This document shows positions 6,886-11,585 of a DNA stretch of 11,585 nucleotides, piece by piece (position 1 is the first letter of the stretch; every line of letters starts with the position of its first letter). The notes under the pieces were generated by a model. It worked only from the letters and a program-made list of their open reading frames with translations. It made no database searches and was not told where the DNA came from. This DNA is from CAZTVF01 sp964616985 (GTDB lineage: Bacteria > Planctomycetota > Phycisphaerae > SM23-33), in assembly GCA_964616985.1 (NCBI GenBank), contig CAZTVF010000145.1:1-11585 (forward strand), in the 5' to 3' direction. The position numbers and the translations under genes are program-made.

Positions 6886-8874
6886 TTAGTCGCAGAGCAG
6901 CAGGTGGCCGGGGTTCTTGTCGGCCCAGACCAGCTGCATCAGCGGGGCGTTCTTGCGAAGGTGGACGAGGCGGAAGTCCATCCCGACGCGGGTGCCGGCC
7001 TTGGGGGCCTCGACCTGAAGTACGGCCCAGGGGAAGTGCACGGTGGCGACGCGGCCGCCGGCGACGGACTTCACCACGGCCTTGATCGTCTTGGCTGCGG
7101 CGACGTCGGCCTTGGGGCGAACCACGTCAGCGATCTGCCCGTCGGCGTCGAGGCCGATGAGGATGTCGAAGCTTTTGGCCCGCTTGGCGTCGCCCTTGAG
7201 TACGGGGCTGTCGAGATCGAGCTTGAGCCACACGTGGTCGCGGCTGCCGATGGCGAGCTCGGGTCCGAACTTGCCCAGCTTGCCTGACGCGGCGAACTGC
7301 ACGACCAGGCCCTTGGCATCGTAGCCGAAGCGGCCGGTGAGCTTCACGTCGCGACGCGTCTGGGCGACGAGTTTGTCGCTGCCCAGGCCGATCTGGGCCG
7401 CCACCGGCGGGCACGCCTTGAGCACCGCGCCCAGCGACTTGGCCGAGACCTTGGGGGCGACGGCCACGCGGCAGGCGTCGCCGATGACGACGGCGGGGCG
7501 GTCGTTCAGCACGGGCTTGAGCGTCAGCGGGGGCAGCGAATCGCCCTTGACGTTCACCTGCAGCTGGGCGTTGGTGCGTTCGAAGGGCCCGCAGGGCTTG
7601 GGCGGCGTCACGACGCTGAGGTCCAGGCCGTTGGCTGGGGTGAACGAGACGCTGGGGTGCAGTTCCTGGTCGCTGAGGTTGTGGCACTGCAGGCGGCAGT
7701 CGACGTCGATGTTGAACTTGCCGCCGCGGGCGGCCACGCGGGCAGCCGTGGGCTCCACGCGCACCGCCACCTTGCCGTAGGCCGCGTCGAGGGCGGCGAC
7801 GGTCTGGCGCAGCTGGCCGATGATGTTGATCTTCTGGGGGCACTTGGGCATGCACTTGCCGCACGCGATGCACTGGACGGCCTTGCCGCGCGTCCACTGG
7901 TAGCCGCGCTTCGCCGCCTCGGGCAGCTCGTATACTCGCAGCATGTTGAGGTTCATGAAATTGCCCGGAATCTCCACGCCCACCGGGCAGGGCATGCAGT
8001 AATTGCAGCCGGTGCAGTACAGCTCCGACAGCTTCTTGTACTTCTTCAGCGTCGTCTCGACGCGACGCTTCTCGACGGGCGACAGCGGCTTGGTCTTGGC
8101 CGCCACGCGGCAGTTCTCATCGACGTGGGCGATCTCGCTCATGCCCGACAGGGCCACGGTGACGCTGGGGTTGGCCAGAACGAACCGCAGGGCCACCTCG
8201 GGCACGCTGGCGGCGCCGGGGATCAGCTTGCGGATCGCCTCCGACGGCGAGCCCAGCCGCCCGCCCCCGACGGGGCCCATGACCACCACGCCCATCCTGG
8301 CCTTGCGGCACGCGTCGAGGGCCTTCTCCAGCGTGCGGTCGATCAGGTTGTATTGCAGCGTGACGGATTCGAACTCGCCCGTGCGGGCCAGTTTCTCCAG
8401 CGCCTCGGCCGAGTCGTGGAAGCTGAAGCAGATGTGACTGATCATGCCCTGGTCGCGGGCCTTTTGCATCCACGTCAGCATCCCGCCGGGCCCCTTGACG
8501 TGCGCCTCGAAGGCGCCCCAGTTGAGGCCGTGGAAGTTGTAGATGTCGATCGTGTTGATGTCGAGCCGCTTGAGCGACTCCTCGAGGTTCTTCCACCACG
8601 GGCGATCGTCGGACTTGTTGTAGTACGGATTCTTGGTGGAGATCACGGCGTCCTTGCGGCGGCCCTTGATGGCTGCGCCCACCGCGCACTGGCTGTCGCT
8701 GTTGCAGTACATGGTGGCGGTGTCGATGTAGTTGAGGCCCAGGTCCATCGATCGCTGGAGCATGGGCACGGCCAGATCGAGGTCGACCTTGTCGCCCTTC
8801 ATCGGCAACCGCATCGCACCGAAGCCCAGCCGCGACACCTTCAGACCCGTCTTGCCAAGAATCGCATACTGCAT
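6886..8874 (-). CDS. Aldo/keto reductase fused to a ferredoxin-type Fe-S domain and C-terminal beta-sandwich (Ig-like + CBM9-like) domains
   Basis: The ATG at 8874 has AAGGAG 6 nt upstream (8881-8886) and no signal peptide, so a cytosolic location is expected; 662 residues. Residues 1-270 form an aldo/keto reductase barrel with the family tetrad Asp51, Tyr56, Lys81 and His115. Two cysteine clusters follow, CTGCNYCMPCP (Cys287, 290, 293, 296) and CIACGKCMPKCP (Cys335, 338, 341, 345), predicting two [4Fe-4S] clusters, as in ferredoxin-tailed reductases of anaerobes. Residues ~368-475 look like an Ig-like beta domain. Residues ~480-662 resemble the CBM9/DOMON-like fold: a conserved-looking opening (GYDAKGLVVQF), a central FDILIGLDADG, then FPWAVLQVEAPKAGTRVGMDF, ending in WADKNPGHLLL. 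Family members typically reduce aldehydes or sugars with NADPH; here electrons may pass through the clusters. The substrate is unknown. The gene stands alone behind its own promoter. Confidence 0.88.
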   Translation of the reverse strand: MQYAILGKTGLKVSRLGFGAMRLPMKGDKVDLDLAVPMLQRSMDLGLNYIDTATMYCNSDSQCAVGAAIKGRRKDAVISTKNPYYNKSDDRPWWKNLEESLKRLDINTIDIYNFHGLNWGAFEAHVKGPGGMLTWMQKARDQGMISHICFSFHDSAEALEKLARTGEFESVTLQYNLIDRTLEKALDACRKARMGVVVMGPVGGGRLGSPSEAIRKLIPGAASVPEVALRFVLANPSVTVALSGMSEIAHVDENCRVAAKTKPLSPVEKRRVETTLKKYKKLSELYCTGCNYCMPCPVGVEIPGNFMNLNMLRVYELPEAAKRGYQWTRGKAVQCIACGKCMPKCPQKINIIGQLRQTVAALDAAYGKVAVRVEPTAARVAARGGKFNIDVDCRLQCHNLSDQELHPSVSFTPANGLDLSVVTPPKPCGPFERTNAQLQVNVKGDSLPPLTLKPVLNDRPAVVIGDACRVAVAPKVSAKSLGAVLKACPPVAAQIGLGSDKLVAQTRRDVKLTGRFGYDAKGLVVQFAASGKLGKFGPELAIGSRDHVWLKLDLDSPVLKGDAKRAKSFDILIGLDADGQIADVVRPKADVAAAKTIKAVVKSVAGGRVATVHFPWAVLQVEAPKAGTRVGMDFRLVHLRKNAPLMQLVWADKNPGHLLLCD

Positions 8875-8909
8875 GAAACACTCCTTGTGTGTTACAGATT
8901 GAACGCGGA

Positions 8910-8938
8910 ATGATACACCGCGGGGCGGGGAATGTCAG
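8910..8938 (-). promoter_or_regulatory. Sigma70-type promoter of the reductase gene
   Basis: Read on the - strand, CTGACA (8933-8938) and TATCAT (8910-8915) are 17 nt apart, each one base from consensus. Transcription would start near 8903, leaving a leader of about 29 nt that carries AAGGAG before the ATG at 8874. Confidence 0.62.
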
Positions 8939-8972
8939 CGGAATGAGCGGGAAACGAGGGAATGTCCGATGC

Positions 8973-9039
8973 TGGGTGGCGGCCTTCCCAGGCCGCCGCC
9001 CCTGGCGCCGTTGGCGGCGGCCTCGGAAGACCGCCACCC
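8973..9039. repeat. Nested hairpin repeat, copy 1
   Basis: Arms 8973-8999 and 9013-9039 are 27-nt reverse complements with two mismatches around a 13-nt loop. Each arm also folds alone: GGCGGCCT-TCCC-AGGCCGCC at 8977-8996. A near-identical copy follows 119 nt downstream. It lies in the 300-nt gap between the ABC-F and reductase genes, which has no other gene. Confidence 0.88.
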
Positions 9040-9049
9040 GCGACCACGT

Positions 9050-9077
9050 TTGGTCATTGGTCATTGGTCGTTGGACA
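9050..9077. repeat. Four tandem 7-nt units
   Basis: TTGGTCA, TTGGTCA, TTGGTCG and TTGGACA follow one another without gaps between the two hairpin copies. The units carry only one or two changes, suggesting slippage or a repeat-element core. Confidence 0.75.
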
Positions 9078-9091
9078 TTTCGCCGCGTCCT

Positions 9092-9157
9092 GGGTGGCGG
9101 CCTTCCCAGGCCGCCGCCCTTGGCGTCGTTGGCGGCGGCCTCGGAAGGCCGCCACCC
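9092..9157. repeat. Nested hairpin repeat, copy 2
   Basis: Arms 9092-9118 and 9131-9157 pair over 27 nt with one mismatch, around a 12-nt loop. Both arms also form private 8-bp hairpins (GGCGGCCT/AGGCCGCC). It ends 17 nt before the stop codon of the ABC-F gene, so on the - strand it is well placed to stall or end that transcript, although no T-run follows. Confidence 0.88.
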
Positions 9158-9174
9158 GCGGCGAACGGCGCCAT

Positions 9175-11100
9175 TCACCCCTGCGCCTGCTCCAACTCCT
9201 CGCCGACCTTCGTCCACTCGTCCATCAGCGTCTGCAGCTGCGTGTTGCTGCCTTTGTATTCGTTGCCGAGTTCGCGGAGCTTGTCCATGTCGCCGCGGGC
9301 GCTGGCGAAGTTGATCTTGTCGGTGAGGTCCACCAGTTTCGCCTCGAGCTTCTGGACCGCGTCCTCCAACTGCTCGTGGCGCCGCTGAAGGCGCGACAGG
9401 GCGCGTTTGCGCTCGCGGGCGTCGTCGTTCTTGTTCCGCTCGGGGCGGGGGGCCTTGACGGGCTCGGCCGGCTTGGCGGCGACGGCGGCGGCCTCGTGCG
9501 CGGCCCGCCACTTCACGAACGCCTCCCAGTTGCCGTTCAGCGCGTGCAGCTGCCCGCTCTGCAGCACCCAGATGTCCGTGGCCAGGGCCTGCACGAGGTA
9601 GCGGTCATGGCTGACGAACAGGATCGTCCCCTGGTACGTCGAGAGCACCTGCTGGAGGATGTCGCGGCTGTGGAGGTCCAGGTGGTTGGTGGGCTCGTCC
9701 AGGATCAGCAGGTTGGCGCCTACCGCGGTCAGGCGGGCGAGCACGACGCGGCTTCGTTGGCCGCCGCTGCACTCGGAGATGCGTTTGAACGCGTCCTCGC
9801 CGCTGAACAGGAAGCTGCCGAGCATGGCCCGGGCCTGCTCGGGCTTCATGCCGTCGGCCACCTCCAGGAGCGATTCCAGCACTGTGGCGTCGGGGCGCAG
9901 GTCGGAGTGCGTCTGCGACATGTAGCCGATTTCGAGCGACGCGCCGATCTGGGCCTCGCCCGCCAGCGGCGGGATCTGTCCCAGCAGCGTCCGCAGCAGC
10001 GTGGTCTTGCCCACGCCGTTGCCGCCGATGATGGCCACGCGGGCCAGCCGGCGAACCTCGGTGTCGTCCGCCTTCACCAGGGGCTTGTGCGGGTCGTAAC
10101 CGGCCACCAGGCCCTTGGTGCGGAAGATCAGGTCGCCGCTGCGCGATGCGGGGTTGAAAGTCACGCTGATGCGTTGGTGCTCCTGCGGCCGATCCATCGC
10201 CTCGTCTTCCTTGAAGCGTTCGAGGCGGGTGCGGCGGCCCTTGGCCTGGTTGGACCGCTGGCCGGCGATGAAGCGGCGGATGTACTCCTCGGTCTTCTCG
10301 ACGTAGGCCCGCTGGGCCTCGTACTGGCGGCTCCGCTCCAGGTGCCGCTGGGCGTACTGCTGCGTGTAGGCGGTGTAGTTGCCGCTGTAGAGTTCGAGCT
10401 TGCCGAAGGCGACTTCCCAGATGGACGTGGCGACCTTGTCGAGGAAATAGCGATCGTGCGAGACCACGATGACGCACCGCGGGAACGACTGCAGGAATCG
10501 CTCCAGCCACTCGACGGCCTCCAGATCGAGGTGGTTGGTGGGCTCGTCCAGCAGCAGCACGTCGGGGTCTTCCAGCAGCAGCCTGCCCAGCAGGGCCCGC
10601 GTCCGCTGCCCGCCGCTGAGCGTGGACAACGGCTTATGGTAATGCTCCTTGGGCAGCCCCAGGCCGGTGAGGATGGTCTCGATCTTGTTGTGGTAGGAGT
10701 AGCCGTCGCGGGCCTCGAACTCGTGCTGCAGCGTGCCCAACTTCTCCAGCAGCGCCTCGTCCTTGGGACGCTCGGCCAACTGGGCCGAGACGTCGTGGAT
10801 GTCGTTTTCCAGTGCCCGCAGGCCGGCGAAGATCTCCAGCATCGAGTCCCACAGCGTCATCTGGCCCAGGTTGGGGGCGTCCTGCGGCAGGTAGCCCGCG
10901 CGGAGGCCCTTTTTGGTGCGGACCGCGCCGAAGGTGGCCTGGTCCTGGCCGGCTAGGATGCGCAGCAGCGTCGTCTTGCCCGCCCCGTTGGGGCCGACCA
11001 AGCCGATCCGCCCGTCGGGGGGGATCTCAAAGGTGAGATTCTTGAAGACTTCGTTGGCGCCGTACGACTTGCCGACGCCTTCGCCGATGATGAACGACAT
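9175..11100 (-). CDS. ABC-F family ATPase (tandem ABC domains, no membrane segments)
   Basis: ABC-F proteins bind ribosomes and affect translation or antibiotic protection; they are soluble, not transporters. The ATG at 11100 (MSFIIGEGVGKSYG) follows GGAG (11111-11114) at 10 nt. An in-frame TTG at 11121 would start inside the ribosome-binding region and is less likely. The protein has 641 residues. The first ABC domain has GPNGAGKT (Lys42), signature LSGGQRTRALL and LLLDEPTNHLD. A charged helical linker follows (LERSRQYEAQRAYVEKTEEY). The second domain has GGNGVGKT (Lys365), a variant signature CSGGQRSR with Cys replacing Leu, and LILDEPTNHLD. The last ~100 residues are a charged coiled coil (about LSRLQRRHEQLEDAVQKLEA) preceded by an Ala/Pro/Lys linker, as in Uup- or YdiF-like members. 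I cannot assign a subfamily or say whether it gives drug resistance. Confidence 0.95.
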   Translation of the reverse strand: MSFIIGEGVGKSYGANEVFKNLTFEIPPDGRIGLVGPNGAGKTTLLRILAGQDQATFGAVRTKKGLRAGYLPQDAPNLGQMTLWDSMLEIFAGLRALENDIHDVSAQLAERPKDEALLEKLGTLQHEFEARDGYSYHNKIETILTGLGLPKEHYHKPLSTLSGGQRTRALLGRLLLEDPDVLLLDEPTNHLDLEAVEWLERFLQSFPRCVIVVSHDRYFLDKVATSIWEVAFGKLELYSGNYTAYTQQYAQRHLERSRQYEAQRAYVEKTEEYIRRFIAGQRSNQAKGRRTRLERFKEDEAMDRPQEHQRISVTFNPASRSGDLIFRTKGLVAGYDPHKPLVKADDTEVRRLARVAIIGGNGVGKTTLLRTLLGQIPPLAGEAQIGASLEIGYMSQTHSDLRPDATVLESLLEVADGMKPEQARAMLGSFLFSGEDAFKRISECSGGQRSRVVLARLTAVGANLLILDEPTNHLDLHSRDILQQVLSTYQGTILFVSHDRYLVQALATDIWVLQSGQLHALNGNWEAFVKWRAAHEAAAVAAKPAEPVKAPRPERNKNDDARERKRALSRLQRRHEQLEDAVQKLEAKLVDLTDKINFASARGDMDKLRELGNEYKGSNTQLQTLMDEWTKVGEELEQAQG

Positions 11101-11132
11101 ACTCTTGATACTCCGGGACAAGGAAAACGCTC

Positions 11133-11161
11133 ATTGTACCCTACGCCGCCTCGGGAGGGAA
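11133..11161 (-). promoter_or_regulatory. Weak candidate promoter for the ABC-F gene
   Basis: On the - strand TACAAT (11133-11138) is a good -10 element about 33 nt before the ATG at 11100. The hexamer 17 nt upstream, TTCCCT, matches the -35 consensus poorly, so the promoter is weak, activator-dependent or miscalled. Confidence 0.35.
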
Positions 11162-11184
11162 CGACCAAACGTCCGCGTTCGCTG

Positions 11185-11468
11185 CAAGGGGTGCGACTGG
11201 CTACGGGCGGCGGGTCCGAAAGACATGTCAGCCCATGGCGGAAGCCATGGGCACCACGACGCGTCCTGTTGGGAAAGCCCCGTCAGGGGCGGCACAAGTG
11301 TGTTCGTTGTGTCGCCCCTGGCGGGGCTGGAGATCGTGGAGGGGCTCGGGGCTCCCACGGCTTCCGCCGTGGGCTGACATGTTGTGAACACCTGATCGTG
11401 CCGTCCAAGAGGACGCCACCACAAACCGGCCGCACCCGCCACAAGGGTGCGGCTGGCTACGGGCGGCG
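11185..11468. repeat. Direct repeats flanking the nested palindrome
   Basis: A 28-nt segment at 11185-11212 (core TGGCTACGGGCGGCG) recurs in the same orientation at 11442-11468 with one base gap and one change. The second copy sits on the right arm of a hairpin: GCCGCACCC (11429-11437) pairs with GGGTGCGGC (11445-11453). The pair brackets the palindrome at 11223-11382. No gene is recognised in 11101-11585. Confidence 0.75.
11223..11382. repeat. Nested double palindrome
   Basis: Outer arms 11223-11251 and 11354-11382 are 29-nt reverse complements with two mismatches. Inner arms 11277-11297 and 11307-11327 are 21-nt reverse complements with two mismatches around a 9-nt loop. Each outer arm also folds alone: CCCATGGC-GGAA-GCCATGGG on the left and CCCACGGC-TTCC-GCCGTGGG on the right. 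Confidence 0.88.
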
Positions 11469-11495
11469 ACCCACGAATGCGCCGCCGGGCCTCTT

Positions 11496-11545
11496 CAATC
11501 CGCAACCTGCCTGCCGGCAGGCAGGTCCGAAATCCGAAATCGCAG
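11496..11545. repeat. Copy of the 5048-type repeat interrupted by a 20-nt perfect palindrome
   Basis: CCTGCCTGCCGGCAGGCAGG (11506-11525) is fully self-complementary, and the flanking A and T extend it to 22 nt. Removing these 20 bases joins CAATCCGCAA to TCCGAAATCC. The result, CAATCCGCAATCCGAAATCC, is found exactly in the reverse complement of the arm at 5048-5078. Confidence 0.75.
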
Positions 11546-11585
11546 ATTCAAATCCGAGATGCATAAACGCGATGCTTCCGCAGCA

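Noticed and set aside
7657..8913. Long + strand frame opposite the reductase gene
   Set aside because: It is antisense to a gene with a full AKR tetrad and Fe-S cysteines, and has no recognisable domain.
8973..9157. CRISPR-like array
   Set aside because: There are only two copies, each a long palindrome with large arms, and no regular unique spacers or cas genes.
8962..10956. Long open frame on the + strand (664 codons) opposite the ABC-F gene
   Set aside because: It is a complement-frame shadow of an unmistakable ATPase and starts inside the hairpin repeats.
11131..11505. Open frames on both strands near the window end
   Set aside because: They run through the nested palindrome and direct repeats, with no motif or ribosome binding site.

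Overview
The window is visibly GC-rich, with G or C dominating third codon positions. It holds seven protein genes and unusually repeat-laden intergenic DNA. No rRNA or marker gene is present, so placement rests on gene content. A Bacteroidetes-type GlmU-like protein, an aldo/keto reductase carrying ferredoxin-type cysteines plus beta-sandwich extensions, a citrate-synthase-like DRE-TIM enzyme and many dispersed palindromes together suggest a planctomycete (Phycisphaerae-like) or other PVC-type bacterium, perhaps anaerobic. This is inference.

Layout. Bases 1-2304 (+) are the 3' part of a large gluzincin-type metallopeptidase-like protein with a helical (TPR-like) tail, ending in a small terminator. 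Four + strand genes follow and may be co-transcribed: nagB (glucosamine-6-phosphate deaminase, 2472-3254), a GlmU-family sugar nucleotidyltransferase/acyltransferase (3390-4661), an acyl carrier protein (4730-4984) and a DRE-TIM metallolyase of the isopropylmalate/homocitrate/(Re)-citrate synthase group (5225-6625). A strong hairpin terminator (6651-6691) closes the + strand block. The - strand then carries a four-part aldo/keto reductase fusion (6886-8874), with a well-formed promoter in front of it, and an ABC-F ATPase (9175-11100).

How the genes fit. NagB and the GlmU-like protein both act on amino-sugar phosphates: one links GlcN-6-P to glycolysis, the other makes UDP-GlcNAc for envelope precursors, so their adjacency is functionally sensible. 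The ACP and the DRE-TIM enzyme are acyl/acetyl-transfer proteins, but their link to the first pair is not evident. The reductase and ABC-F genes look like independent units.

Intergenic DNA. At least five repeat structures are visible: a 31-nt-arm inverted repeat (5048-5208), a GCATGCC-rich cluster (6734-6876), two tandem 27-bp hairpins (8973-9157), a nested double palindrome flanked by 28/27-nt direct repeats (11185-11468), and a 20-nt perfect palindrome sitting cleanly inside a copy of the 5048-type repeat (11496-11545). Several are inverted pairs of small hairpins, a layout resembling REP/BIME elements. I see no defence system, CRISPR array, tRNA, rRNA or intact transposase. The most unusual items are the reductase fusion and the nested repeat architecture.
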